From positions 1-64,000 of the forward strand of contig NZ_JAHLEL010000008.1 of assembly GCF_020131355.1 (NCBI RefSeq): a stretch of DNA of 64,000 nt. Direction: 5' to 3'. Source of the stretch: Pseudonocardia sp. ICBG1293. GTDB lineage: Bacteria > Actinomycetota > Actinomycetes > Mycobacteriales > Pseudonocardiaceae. The position numbers and the translations under genes are program-made. Below are positions 18,190 to 27,203 of the stretch, piece after piece; the stretch's first letter is position 1; each line of letters begins with the position of its first letter. The notes below the pieces were generated by a model. It was not told the origin of the DNA. It saw only the letters and a program-made list of their open reading frames with translations, and did no database searches.

Positions 18190-19557
18190 GTGTCGGACAT
18201 CTACGTCCTCAGCGCGTTCCTGCTCGCGCTCGTCGTGCTCGTCCTGTTCATCGCCCGCTTCAAGGTCCATCCGGTCGCGACGCTGTTCGTCGTGGTCGTC
18301 GCGCTGGGCCTGGCGCTGGGCATGGGCGGGACGGGGACGATCGACCTGGTCACCGAGGGGTTCGGCAGCACCCTCGCCAGCGTCGGCCTGCTGGTGATCT
18401 TCGGCTGTGTGCTGGGGAAGATGCTCGAGCTCTCCGGCGTCGCCGAGGCCATCACCGAACGGTGCCTGCGGCTGTTCTCCGAGCGGAAGGTCCCCTGGGC
18501 CGTCGCGCTCGCCTCGTCGGTGGTGGGCATCCCACTGATCGCCGACTCCGTGGTCGTCATGCTCATCCCGATCGTCTCGGCGCTGGCCGCCCGCACCGGG
18601 ATCTCGATGATGAAGCTGGGCCCGATCCTCTACATCGGCGCCTACGTCATGACCTCGGTCGTGCCGCCCGGGCCGGGCCCGCTGGCCTCCGCCGCGCTGC
18701 TCGGGGTGCCGACCGGCCAGGCGATCCTGCTCGGCCTCGCCGTCGGCGTGCCGGGCATCCTCGCCGCGACCCTCTACCTCACGACGATCCGCACCCACGT
18801 CGACCCGAAGCCCGAGTTCGTCGAGCACCTCGCCACCGGTGGGAGCGGACCCTCCGGCGACACCGCCGTCACCGAGCGGACCGCCGTCCGCGGGCCGTCG
18901 CTGATCGCCTGCCTGACCCCGATCGTCGCGCCGATCGTGCTGATCAGCGGCGCCTCCCTGCTCGGGCCGCTGATGACCGAGGGCAACCCGGTGCGCGGGG
19001 TCCTGGAGTTCGTCGGCGAGCCGACGATGGCACTCTTCCTGGCCTGCGTGCTGTCCCTGCCGCTGTTCCGCGGGCGCTGGCGGGACAAGGAGACCCTGAC
19101 CGACCTGTTCGAGAGCGGCCTGCGGATCGCCGCGATGCCGCTCGCGCTGACCGGTGTCGGCGGGGCGCTGGCGGCCACCATCCGGGAGACCGGGGTGGCC
19201 GAGAGCGTGGCCGAGGGCGTGCAGCAGATCGGCATCTCGCCGATCGTCATCCCGTTCCTCGTCGCGGCCGCCGTGTGCACCATCACCGGGTCGAACATCC
19301 TCGGTGTCATGACCGCCGCCGCGATCATGCAGCCGCTGGTGGACGTGCTCGGCCTCGCCCCGATCGCGATCTACCTGGCCTGCGCCACCGGCGCCCAGAT
19401 CATGAAGCACGCCAACTCGTCGGGCTGGTGGGTCACCACCACGCTGTCCAACATGACCGTCGGCCAGGGGATCCGCTCGATCGGCGTCGCCTCGGTGATC
19501 TCCGGGGTGACCGGCTTCGCCGTGCTCAACGTCCTGATCGCCGTCGGTGCCGTCTGA
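18190..19557 (+). CDS. GntP-family gluconate/sugar-acid permease
   Basis: This encodes a 455-residue transporter with about 12 hydrophobic helices, in line with the GntP family, which imports gluconate and related sugar acids with protons. Characteristic pieces are the glycine-rich LVIFGCVLGKMLELSG, PLIADSVVVMLIPIVSAL, VPPGPGPLASAALLG, and the C-terminal GAQIMKHANSSGWWVTTTLS. The GTG start lies 32 bases after the dehydrogenase stop. It should supply the substrate for the neighbouring dehydrogenase and kinase. Confidence 0.92.
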   Translation: MSDIYVLSAFLLALVVLVLFIARFKVHPVATLFVVVVALGLALGMGGTGTIDLVTEGFGSTLASVGLLVIFGCVLGKMLELSGVAEAITERCLRLFSERKVPWAVALASSVVGIPLIADSVVVMLIPIVSALAARTGISMMKLGPILYIGAYVMTSVVPPGPGPLASAALLGVPTGQAILLGLAVGVPGILAATLYLTTIRTHVDPKPEFVEHLATGGSGPSGDTAVTERTAVRGPSLIACLTPIVAPIVLISGASLLGPLMTEGNPVRGVLEFVGEPTMALFLACVLSLPLFRGRWRDKETLTDLFESGLRIAAMPLALTGVGGALAATIRETGVAESVAEGVQQIGISPIVIPFLVAAAVCTITGSNILGVMTAAAIMQPLVDVLGLAPIAIYLACATGAQIMKHANSSGWWVTTTLSNMTVGQGIRSIGVASVISGVTGFAVLNVLIAVGAV

Positions 19558-19588
19558 CGCCCCCCGCCCCCACCCCAGGAGGACGACC

Positions 19589-20857
19589 GTGACCACCATC
19601 GGCGCCATCGCCGACGACCTGACCGGCGCGACCGACCTCGCGATCGTGCTGACCACCGCGGGGTTCCGGACCGTGGTCGTCCCCGGCGAGGCGGTGTCCG
19701 GCGGGCTGCCGTCCGCCGCGGACGGCACCGACGCGGTGGTCGTCGCGCTGAAGAGCCGGACCGCCCCGCCCGCCGAGGCCGTCGCCGCCTCGCTGGCCGC
19801 ACTGGCGGCACTGCGGGAGCACGGCTGCGACCGCGTCCTGTTCAAGTACTGCTCGACGTTCGACTCCACCCCCGACGGCAACATCGGACCGGTCGCCGAC
19901 GCCCTGCTCGACGCGCTCGGCGCACCGTGGACGGTGGTCGCCCCCGCGTTCCCCGCGAACGGCCGGACGGTCTACCGCGGCCATCTGTTCGTCGGGGACG
20001 ACCCGCTGGACGAGTCCCCGATGCGCGACCACCCGCTGACCCCGATGCGCGACTCCAGCCTGCCCCGGCTGCTCGCCCCACAGGTCCGCGGCGGCGCCGG
20101 GGCGGTGGGCCTGGTCGGGCTGCCCGCGGTGACGGCCGGACCGGCCGCCCTGCGCGCCGCGCTGGACGAGCGGGCCGCCGCCGGGGCCCGCCACCTCGTC
20201 GTCGACGCCGTCCGCGACGCCGACCTGGTCACCCTGGTGGAGGCCACCGCCGACCTGCCGCTGCTGACCGGGGGCAGCGCGGTCGCCCAGGGACTCACCG
20301 GGCCGCACGCGGCCGCGGAGGCCGCCGTCCCCGCCGCCGGTGACGGTCCCCGGGTGGTCCTGTCGGGCAGCGCGTCGCAGGCCACCCGGGCCCAGGTCCG
20401 GGCGGGTGCCGCCGCCGGGGCCGGGATCCGGCTCGACCCGGTCGCGCTGCGGCGGGACCCGTCGGGCACCCACCGCGCCGTCGCCGGGCAGGTCCTCGCC
20501 CACCCACCCGCGGACGGTCCGGTCGTGGTCTACGCGACCGGCGACGACGGCGACCTGTCCGGCCCCGAGGACGCCCCCCTGTTCGAGGAGGCGCTCGGCG
20601 CCGTCGCCCGGCTGCTGGTGGAGCACGGCGTGCGGCGCCTCGTCGTCGCCGGGGGTGAGACCTCCGGAGCCGTCGTCGCGGCGCTCGGGGTCCGCGGGCT
20701 GGTCGTCGGTCCGCGGCTCGACCCGGGCGTCGCGTGGGCCAGGGCGGAGCGCGGCGACGGTGAGGAGCCGCTCGGGCTGGTCCTCAAGTCGGGCAACTTC
20801 GGTGGTCCGGACCTGTTCGTCCGGGCCTGGGACGCGGCGCCGGACGGAGCGGCGTGA
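19589..20857 (+). CDS. Four-carbon acid sugar kinase (3-oxo-tetronate kinase family)
   Basis: This encodes a 422-residue kinase of the OtnK/DtnK class. The N-terminal substrate domain shows AIADDLTGATDLAI and FKYCSTFDSTPDGNIGP, both family hallmarks. The nucleotide-binding domain has VVLSGSASQATRAQ, VVAGGETSGAVVAALGV and LKSGNFGGPDLFV. The enzyme phosphorylates a 3-oxo-tetronate (or tetronate) at O4 in the cytosol. The GTG at 19589 follows AGGAGGACGACC, a perfect ribosome site; the stop overlaps the aldolase start (GTGA). Neighbouring aldolase and permease genes support the assignment. Confidence 0.9.
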   Translation: MTTIGAIADDLTGATDLAIVLTTAGFRTVVVPGEAVSGGLPSAADGTDAVVVALKSRTAPPAEAVAASLAALAALREHGCDRVLFKYCSTFDSTPDGNIGPVADALLDALGAPWTVVAPAFPANGRTVYRGHLFVGDDPLDESPMRDHPLTPMRDSSLPRLLAPQVRGGAGAVGLVGLPAVTAGPAALRAALDERAAAGARHLVVDAVRDADLVTLVEATADLPLLTGGSAVAQGLTGPHAAAEAAVPAAGDGPRVVLSGSASQATRAQVRAGAAAGAGIRLDPVALRRDPSGTHRAVAGQVLAHPPADGPVVVYATGDDGDLSGPEDAPLFEEALGAVARLLVEHGVRRLVVAGGETSGAVVAALGVRGLVVGPRLDPGVAWARAERGDGEEPLGLVLKSGNFGGPDLFVRAWDAAPDGAA

Positions 20858-21525
20858 GCGCCGCGCCGCTCCCCCCGCACCTGCTCGCGGCCGCCGAACG
20901 GGTCTGTGCGGCCGGTCGGCAGGTCGTCGCGGCCGGGCTGAGTCCCGGCGCGTCGGGGAACCTGTCGGAACGGGTCGGGGACCTGGTCGTCGTCACCCCG
21001 ACCGGGCTCGGACTCGGGGAGCTGGAGCCCGACCTGCTCGCCGTCGTCGACACCGCCGGGGTGCCGGTGGCCGGGTCGGGGCCGTCCAAGGAGGTCCCGC
21101 TGCACCTGGCGCTCTACCGGCGCGAGCCCGAGGTCGCCGCGGTGGTCCACCTGCACTCGCCGTGCGCCGTCGCGGCGTCCTGCCTGCCGCCCTGGTCCCC
21201 GGCCTCGGCGCTGCCGCCGGTCACGCCGTACTTCGTCATGCGGGTCGGCCGTACCCCCCTGGCGCCCTACGCCCCGCCGGGCTCGGCGGAGCTCGCCGCG
21301 AGCCTCGACGGTCTGCCGGGGCGGTTCACCGCCGCCCTGCTCGGCAACCACGGGTCACTGACGGGTGGGCGTGACCTGGACCGCGCGGTCGACGCCGCCG
21401 TGGAGCTGGAGGAGGCCGCGCGGGTGACCGTGCTGCTGGGCGGCCGCGAGGCCCGGTGGCTCGACGACGGGCAGGCCGCCGAGCTGGCCGGGCGGTACGG
21501 CACGCACTGGGTGCACGGGGCCTGA
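20854..21525 (+). CDS. Class II aldolase/adducin family protein (OtnC-like decarboxylating aldolase)
   Basis: This encodes a 223-residue zinc aldolase. It has the phosphate-loop GASGNLSER, the catalytic-glutamate segment PSKEVPLHLALY, the zinc histidines in VVHLHSP and the third histidine in LLGNHGSL. OtnC enzymes decarboxylate 3-oxo-tetronate 4-phosphate to dihydroxyacetone phosphate. The start codon overlaps the kinase stop, so enzyme and kinase are co-translated. No separate isomerase of the OtnI/hyi type is present in the cluster, which suggests a substrate that does not need isomerisation, or that the isomerase lies elsewhere. Confidence 0.85.
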   Translation: MSAAPLPPHLLAAAERVCAAGRQVVAAGLSPGASGNLSERVGDLVVVTPTGLGLGELEPDLLAVVDTAGVPVAGSGPSKEVPLHLALYRREPEVAAVVHLHSPCAVAASCLPPWSPASALPPVTPYFVMRVGRTPLAPYAPPGSAELAASLDGLPGRFTAALLGNHGSLTGGRDLDRAVDAAVELEEAARVTVLLGGREARWLDDGQAAELAGRYGTHWVHGA

Positions 21526-21596
21526 TCCGGACGCCCGGTCTGTTCCGCCGGACGATCCGATGGGCCGACGAGCGTTCCGTAGCGAAACCTGGGGGC

Positions 21597-22877
21597 ATGA
21601 CCGACACCCTCGTACCGACGACCCGCCCGGAACGCACCGCGTGGGGCGCGGTCGCCGTGATGGCGATGACGAGCTTCGTGCTCGTGCTCGCCGAGTTCCT
21701 GCCGCCCGGCCTGCTCACCCCGATGGCCACGGCGCTGGGGATCTCCGAGGGGCAAGCCGGTCAGGCCGTGTCGGCCACGGCGTTCGTCGGGCTCCTCGTC
21801 GCCCCCACGATCGGGGTGCTGCTGCCCCGGCTCGACCGCCGGACCCTGCTGACGGCGCTCGCCGCGGCCGCCGCGGTGTCGAACCTGGCCGTCGCGGTGG
21901 CGCCGAACTTCGTCGTGCTGCTGCTGGCACGGCTGCTCCTCGGGGCCGCGATCGGCGGGTTCTGGGCGATGTCGCTGGCCGTCGCGGCGCACCTGTCCAC
22001 GCCCGGGCGGCTCGGCCGCGCAGTGATGCTGGTGAACACCGGGACGACCGTGGCGACGGTCGCGGGGGTCCCACTGGCCGTGTTGCTCGGCTCGGTCGCG
22101 GGCTGGCGGGCGGTGTTCGTGGGCGTCGCCGCGCTGTCCGCGGTCACCGCGGTGGCGATCCGCTCGGCGCTCCCGGCGGTGGCCCCGGACGCCTCCGACG
22201 GCGTGCGCCCGCTGCTGGACACCCTGCGGGCGCCGGGCATCGCGCGGGGGCTGACCGGTCACGTGCTCACCGTCCTGGGGCACTTCGCCGCGTTCACCTA
22301 CGTCCGACCGGCGCTGGGGACCGTCCCGGGACTCGACGCCGGCGGGGTGGCCGTGCTGCTGGCGGTGTTCGGCGCGGGCGGTGTCGTGGGCAACGTCGTC
22401 GTCGGGCTGGTGGTCGACCGCCACCTGCGGGTCGTCCGCTACGCGGTCCCGTCGACGCTCGCGCTCGGGGTCGCCGCGGTGGCCGTGTTCCCGACGGTGC
22501 TCCCGGTGGTCGTCGCCGGCGTGGCCGTCTGGGGGCTGTCGTTCGGAGCGTGGCTCACCGTCGTGACGACCTGGATCGCCCGGGTCGTCCCGAGCCGCAT
22601 GGAGGCCGGGGGCGGCCTGCTCGTCGCGGGGTTCCAGCTCGCCATCACGGTCGGGGCCGCTGCCGGCGGGCTGCTCGTGGACGTCCTCGGTGTGACGACC
22701 ACGCTGGCCGGTGCGGCCGTCGCCGCCGCGGTCGGCGGGCTCGTCTTCGGCTCCGCCCCGCAGGACCCGCCCTACGGCGCCGATGCGGGCGCGGACCGGA
22801 CCGACGACCGCCAGCAGGAGGGCGACATCCCGGACTCCCGGCGGAACGCCCTGGCGAACCCGAGCTCGGAGCGGTAA
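21597..22877 (+). CDS. MFS transporter (DHA1-type efflux pump, arabinose-efflux-like)
   Basis: This encodes a 426-residue 12-helix major-facilitator protein of the drug:H+ antiporter-1 class. It starts MTDTLVPTTRPERTAW, has motif A-like LPRLDRRTLL after helix 2, and carries LLARLLLGAAIGGFWAM in helix 4, as in the sugar-efflux/AraJ subgroup. Helices end around residue 385. The last 40 residues are hydrophilic and are encoded antisense to the converging AraC-type gene over 106 bases, which is unusual and may signal a late frame error or a non-native C-terminus. The neighbouring regulator probably controls it. Confidence 0.85.
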   Translation: MTDTLVPTTRPERTAWGAVAVMAMTSFVLVLAEFLPPGLLTPMATALGISEGQAGQAVSATAFVGLLVAPTIGVLLPRLDRRTLLTALAAAAAVSNLAVAVAPNFVVLLLARLLLGAAIGGFWAMSLAVAAHLSTPGRLGRAVMLVNTGTTVATVAGVPLAVLLGSVAGWRAVFVGVAALSAVTAVAIRSALPAVAPDASDGVRPLLDTLRAPGIARGLTGHVLTVLGHFAAFTYVRPALGTVPGLDAGGVAVLLAVFGAGGVVGNVVVGLVVDRHLRVVRYAVPSTLALGVAAVAVFPTVLPVVVAGVAVWGLSFGAWLTVVTTWIARVVPSRMEAGGGLLVAGFQLAITVGAAAGGLLVDVLGVTTTLAGAAVAAAVGGLVFGSAPQDPPYGADAGADRTDDRQQEGDIPDSRRNALANPSSER

Positions 22878-23644
22878 CCCACCCGGTGGGCGACCTCGGC
22901 GACCGTGGCGCTGCCGTCCGCCAGCAGTGCCCGGCCGGCGTCGACCCGGGTGGCGACCAGGTAGCCCGCCGGGGTCCGCCCGACGACCTCGGCGAACCGG
23001 GCCGCGAAGACCGCCCGCGACATCGTCGCCTCCCGGGCCATCCCGGCGACCGTCCAGGGTCGGGCCGGGTCGGCGTGGATCGCCCGCAGGGCCCTGGCGA
23101 TCCGGGGGTCGAGCGCCGAGGCGAGCCAGCGGTCGGTGCCGGTCGGCTGCTGCTCGACCCACATCCGCACCGCGGTCACGGCGATCGTCGTGGTGATCCG
23201 GCTGCAGATCACGGTGTCACCGCTGCGGACCCGCCCGCCGACGGTGCTCCACCCGCACTCCATCCCGCGGACGAGCGTCGCCATGCCGGGCTCGGCGGGC
23301 CCGAACGCGCGGGCGACGAGCACCGACGGCAGCGCCGGGTCACCGTGGGCGCGCGACGGCGGGGCGGCGAGCACGGCGGCGGTGAGGTCCGCCCCGTCCT
23401 CGCCGCGGACCGTCAGGTCGGCCCGGTGCGGGACCAGCACGAGGTCGCCCGCCGCGACCGGGAGCCAGCAGCCCGTCGCCGTCCGGACCGCGGCGCGCCC
23501 CTCGTGCAGGAACACGAACCCGGCGGTGTCGTCGAGCACCGTGGCGCTTGCGCCGTCGGTGACCCGGGAGCGGCGGGACCGTTGCAGTGCCCACTCCATG
23601 CCGGCCAGCATCCTGTCGAGGCGGGTGTCGATCGCATCGGGCAC
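22772..23644 (-). CDS. AraC family transcriptional regulator
   Basis: This encodes about 290 residues. The N-terminal cupin-like sensing domain (FVFLHEGRAAVRTATGCWL then AGDLVLVPHR) corresponds to the AraC_binding_2/cupin_6 type. The C-terminal double HTH has WTVAGMAREATMSRAVFAARF and ATVAEVAHRVGYRSELGFARAF. It most likely controls the converging MFS efflux gene, as commonly seen for this pairing. I chose the GTG at 23644 (VPDAIDTRLDRML), although the frame remains open upstream to 23719. Its 3' end overlaps the MFS gene antisense by 106 bases. Confidence 0.85.
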   Translation of the reverse strand: MPDAIDTRLDRMLAGMEWALQRSRRSRVTDGASATVLDDTAGFVFLHEGRAAVRTATGCWLPVAAGDLVLVPHRADLTVRGEDGADLTAAVLAAPPSRAHGDPALPSVLVARAFGPAEPGMATLVRGMECGWSTVGGRVRSGDTVICSRITTTIAVTAVRMWVEQQPTGTDRWLASALDPRIARALRAIHADPARPWTVAGMAREATMSRAVFAARFAEVVGRTPAGYLVATRVDAGRALLADGSATVAEVAHRVGYRSELGFARAFRRESGMSPSCWRSSVRSAPASAP

Positions 23645-23746
23645 ACCCCGATCAGCCCCACCCCCGACCGCGGTATTCCGCCACCGGCGCCCCGTCCACA
23701 CCCGCCGGCGGCGGTCCACACCCGCTGCAACGGGTGCGGGGACCGG

Positions 23747-26056
23747 TCAGGGGGTGTGGACCGTGGGCTCGACGTAGTCGGTGGTCTCCTCCCCGACCGG
23801 GGACCGGGTCCCGCCGAGGGTGCCGTCGGCCCAGCTCGCCGCCTTCCGCAGCCGCAGGCTGTTGGTGACCACCAGGAACGACGACAGGGCCATCGCTGCT
23901 CCGGCCAGCAGCGGGTTGAGCAGTCCGGCCACGGCGATCGGGATCGCGGCGGTGTTGTAGCCGAACGCCCACCACAGGTTCCCGCGGATGGTGCCCATGG
24001 TGGCGCGGGCCAGCTCGACCGTCGCCGGGAGCACCCGCAGGTCGTCGCGCACCAGCACGACGTCGGCGGCCTCCAGGGCGACGTCGGTGCCCGAGCCGAC
24101 CGCGATGCCGAGGTCGGCCGCGGCGAGCGCGGCGGCGTCGTTCACGCCGTCGCCGACCATCGCGACGGTGCGGCCCTGCGCCTGCAGGGCGCGGACGTGG
24201 TCGACCTTGCCGTCGGGCAGCGCCCCGGCGACGACCTCGGTGATCCCGCAGGCCCGGGCGACGGCGTGCGCGGCGGCGGGCCGGTCACCGGTGAGCAGCA
24301 CCGGGTGCAGCCCCATCGCGACCAGCTCGGCCACCGCGACCGGGGCGGACTCCTTCACCGGGTCGGCCAGCGCGACCAGGCCGGCGAGGGCGTCGTCGAC
24401 GTGCACGGCGACGACGGTGTGCCCCGCCGCCTCCCACCCGGCGAGCCGCCCGGCGAGCGCGCCGGTGTCCTCGGGGGGCCGCCCGACGGTGACGACGCGG
24501 CCGTCCACGGTGCCGTGCGCGCCGAGACCGGGCAGCGCGACGAAGTCGTCCACCGCGGGGACGTCCGGCCGGGCGTGGCTGCGGATCGCGGTGGCGATCG
24601 CGTGCTCGGAACCGCTCTCGACGGCCGCGGCCCGCGCGAGCAGCTCGTCCCGGTCGCCGTCGCCCGCCACCGCGACGTCGACGACGGTCATCCGCCCGGT
24701 GGTCAGCGTCCCGGTCTTGTCGAGCACGACGGTGTCGGCGGCCCGGGTGGTCTCCAGCGCCCGGTGGCCCTTGACGAAGATCCCCAGCTCGGCGCCGCGG
24801 CCGGTGGCGACCATCAGCGCGGTCGGCGTCGCCAGCCCCAGCGCGCACGGACAGGCGATGATCACCACGGCGATGGCGGGTGCCAGCGCACCGGCCCAGC
24901 CCGCACCGGCCAGCAGCCAGCCCCCCAGGGTGAGCAGCGCGACCACCAGCACCACCGGGACGAACACCGAGGAGACGCGGTCCACCAGTCGCTGCGTCGC
25001 CGACTTCTCGGTCTGCGCCCGCTCGACGGCCGCGATCATCCGCGCGAGGCGGGTGTCCGCGCCGACCTGCTCGGCGACGACGACCAGCCGTCCGCCCGAG
25101 GCGATCGTGCCGCCGGTCACGGCGTCACCCGGCCCGACCTCGACCGGCACCGGTTCGCCGGTCATCGCGCTGGTGTCGACCGTGGCCCGCCCGGTCTCGA
25201 CGACGCCGTCGGCGGCGACCCGCTCGCCCGGCCGCACCAGGAAGCGGTCACCCACCCGCAGCCGTCGCACCGGGACCCGGGACTCCGAGGTGCCGGACAG
25301 GACCGTGACCTCGTCGGTCTCCAGGGCGGCCAGCGACCGCATGACACGTCCGGCCGAGCGACGGGCGCGGGCCTCGAAGTACCGCCCGGCCAGCACGAAG
25401 GTGGTGACACCGGCCGCGACCTCGAGGTAGAGCGGCCCGGACGGGTGCAGCACCGCGTCCCACCCGGTCAGGGTGGTGCGGGTGTCGAGCAGGGCCATCT
25501 CCCCCAGCGACCAGGCCGACGCCGAGACCACGCCGAGGGAGACGAGGGTGTCCATCGACGTCGTCCCGTGGCGCAGGTTGAGCACCGCGGTGCGGTGGAA
25601 CGGCCATGCCGCCCACCCGACGACGGGCAGCGCCAGCGCGACGACCACCCACTGCCAGTAGGGGAACCGCAGCGACGGGACCAGCGACATCGCCAGCGAG
25701 AGGTCGGCCAGCGGGATGAACAGGATCAGCGCCACGGCCATCCGGGTCCGCAGCCTGCGCAGCGCGGTGTCGTCGGAGGTGGCCTCGTCGCCGGTGTCGG
25801 TCGGGCGGATCTCGGTGGCGCCGTAGCCGGCCTTGCGGACCGTCTCGACCAGGGTCGTCACCGGGGTCGCCGACGGGTACCGGACCAGCGCGCGCTCGGT
25901 GGCCAGGTTGACGGTCGCGTCGACGCCGTCGAGCTTGCCCAGCTTGCGCTCGACCCGTCCGACGCAGGCCGCACAGGTCATCCCGTCGATCTTGAGCTCG
26001 ACAGTACGGACGTCCGTCTCCCCCGCGGTCCGGTCCACGGCGCTGTCGGTACTCAC
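23747..26056 (-). CDS. copA: Copper-translocating P1B-type ATPase
   Basis: This is a 769-residue heavy-metal P-type ATPase. An N-terminal HMA domain carries the metal-binding MTCAAC (Cys28, Cys31). Eight helices flank the actuator loop (MTGEPVPV), the transmembrane metal site CPCALG, the phosphorylated aspartate in DKTGTLT, the His-Pro-region equivalent GSEHAIATAI and the hinge MVGDGVNDAAAL. CPC plus HMA favours Cu+ (or Ag+) export from the cytosol. The gene is transcribed away from the DsbA-like gene. I could not recognise a regulator site in the 149-base divergent spacer. Confidence 0.95.
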   Translation of the reverse strand: MSTDSAVDRTAGETDVRTVELKIDGMTCAACVGRVERKLGKLDGVDATVNLATERALVRYPSATPVTTLVETVRKAGYGATEIRPTDTGDEATSDDTALRRLRTRMAVALILFIPLADLSLAMSLVPSLRFPYWQWVVVALALPVVGWAAWPFHRTAVLNLRHGTTSMDTLVSLGVVSASAWSLGEMALLDTRTTLTGWDAVLHPSGPLYLEVAAGVTTFVLAGRYFEARARRSAGRVMRSLAALETDEVTVLSGTSESRVPVRRLRVGDRFLVRPGERVAADGVVETGRATVDTSAMTGEPVPVEVGPGDAVTGGTIASGGRLVVVAEQVGADTRLARMIAAVERAQTEKSATQRLVDRVSSVFVPVVLVVALLTLGGWLLAGAGWAGALAPAIAVVIIACPCALGLATPTALMVATGRGAELGIFVKGHRALETTRAADTVVLDKTGTLTTGRMTVVDVAVAGDGDRDELLARAAAVESGSEHAIATAIRSHARPDVPAVDDFVALPGLGAHGTVDGRVVTVGRPPEDTGALAGRLAGWEAAGHTVVAVHVDDALAGLVALADPVKESAPVAVAELVAMGLHPVLLTGDRPAAAHAVARACGITEVVAGALPDGKVDHVRALQAQGRTVAMVGDGVNDAAALAAADLGIAVGSGTDVALEAADVVLVRDDLRVLPATVELARATMGTIRGNLWWAFGYNTAAIPIAVAGLLNPLLAGAAMALSSFLVVTNSLRLRKAASWADGTLGGTRSPVGEETTDYVEPTVHTP

Positions 26057-26205
26057 GACCCCATGGTTCTACACGCGATCGAAGATGCGCCACCCGGGCT
26101 CCTGACCTGCGACGGACCGGTGCCCCACCGAACCGTTGCACGGCGACAGGGCGTACAACTGGTCGTCGGGAGAGGGGTCACGCAGACGTCCGAGGAGGAA
26201 CCCTG

Positions 26206-26889
26206 ATGGCCACCGGGAAGCGGAAGGCGGCGGCGAACCCGCTCACCGCGAGGAAGGGACCGTCGCAGTTCACGGTGATCGCGCTGGTCGTCGTGGTCGC
26301 CTTCGCCGCGCTCGTCGGCGCCGGCGTCTACTGGAAGAGTTCCGGTGGTGGCGTCGCCGTCCCGGCGAACGCGACCGCGCAGGGCGTGACCGTCGGCAAC
26401 GAGGCGGCCCCGAAGACGCTCGACGTCTATCTCGACTTCCAGTGCCCGATCTGCAAGCAGTTCGAGGCGCAGGCCGGACAGACCCTCGACCAGCTCGTGT
26501 CCTCCGGCCAGGCGAAGATCGTCTACCACCCGATCGCGATCCTGGACCGGGCCTCGTCGACCCGGTACTCGACCCGTGCGGGGGCCGCGGCCGGGTGCGC
26601 GGCCGAGGCCGGGGTGTTCCCGCAGTTCGAGAAGGAGCTCTACGACAACCAGCCCGCCGAGGGCGGCGCCGGGCTGCCGGACGAGCAGCTGGTCGCGCTC
26701 GGACAGAAGGCCGGCGCGGGCGGCGACTTCGCCCGGTGCGTCGACGACCAGCGCTACGCGCCGTGGGTCGCCCAGATCACCCAGCAGGCGCTGCGCGACG
26801 GGGTGTCCGGTACCCCGACGGTCAAGGTCGACGGCACCCAGGTCGACGCGACCCCGCAGGCCGTCGCGCAGGCGGTCGCCGCGGGCTGA
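26206..26889 (+). CDS. DsbA-family thiol-disulfide oxidoreductase, membrane anchored
   Basis: This encodes a 227-residue protein with a basic N-terminus, one membrane helix (residues 22-43, FTVIALVVVVAFAALVGAGV) and a periplasm-side thioredoxin fold. The active site is CPIC at Cys80-Cys83 in YLDFQCPICKQFEAQAG, and the cis-proline loop is SGTPTVKVDG near residues 203-212. A further Cys pair (around 128 and 181) could form a structural disulfide. It probably oxidises or isomerises secreted proteins. A clear GAGGAGGAAC ribosome site precedes the ATG. Confidence 0.92.
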   Translation: MATGKRKAAANPLTARKGPSQFTVIALVVVVAFAALVGAGVYWKSSGGGVAVPANATAQGVTVGNEAAPKTLDVYLDFQCPICKQFEAQAGQTLDQLVSSGQAKIVYHPIAILDRASSTRYSTRAGAAAGCAAEAGVFPQFEKELYDNQPAEGGAGLPDEQLVALGQKAGAGGDFARCVDDQRYAPWVAQITQQALRDGVSGTPTVKVDGTQVDATPQAVAQAVAAG

Positions 26890-26909
26890 GGCCCCGGTCG
26901 GCGGCGCGG

Positions 26910-27203
26910 TCAGCCGGTCGCGCCGCCGGACCGCCACGCGGCCACGGCCGCGGTCACCTCGTGCCCGCGGGAGTGCGTGAGGTCGCGGTCCCGGTACGTC
27001 GAGCGGACCCGGTGGGCGACGACCGCGGCCAGGCCGTCCAGGTAGCCGCGCCCGCCCTCGTCGAGGGCGCGCCGCTCGTCGTCGTCGAGCTCCAGGAGCA
27101 CCGAGTACCCGACCGGGCCGTGCGAGCAGTTCACGTCCAGGTAGGTCCCGGCGCCGTCGCGCAGCAGGAACCAGGCGCGCGGCTCGTGGTCGACGACCTG
27201 CAT
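26910..27203 (-). CDS. Hypothetical cytosolic protein, 97 residues
   Basis: This is a small acidic protein with the sequence features YLDVNCSHGPVGYSVLLELD, DDDERRALDEGGRGYLDGL and SRGHEVTAAVAAW. I do not recognise a named family. The ATG at 27203 is preceded by GGAGGAGGGTGTCGTG, a strong ribosome site. The same frame stays open upstream as far as an ATG at 27533 that would add a membrane helix. I treat the short form as the more likely product because of the ribosome site. It converges on the DsbA-like gene. Confidence 0.6.
   Translation of the reverse strand: MQVVDHEPRAWFLLRDGAGTYLDVNCSHGPVGYSVLLELDDDERRALDEGGRGYLDGLAAVVAHRVRSTYRDRDLTHSRGHEVTAAVAAWRSGGATG

Noticed and set aside
18034..19884. 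A long minus-strand frame opposite the GntP permease
   Set aside because: His/Gln/Asp-rich antisense artefact; the plus strand encodes a clear 12-helix permease.
21560..26206. A plus-strand open frame of about 1,550 codons across the MFS, AraC and copA region
   Set aside because: It is Arg/Gly/Asp-rich, lacks any domain, and lies out of frame or antisense to three well-supported genes; it reflects the stop-poor nature of high-GC DNA.
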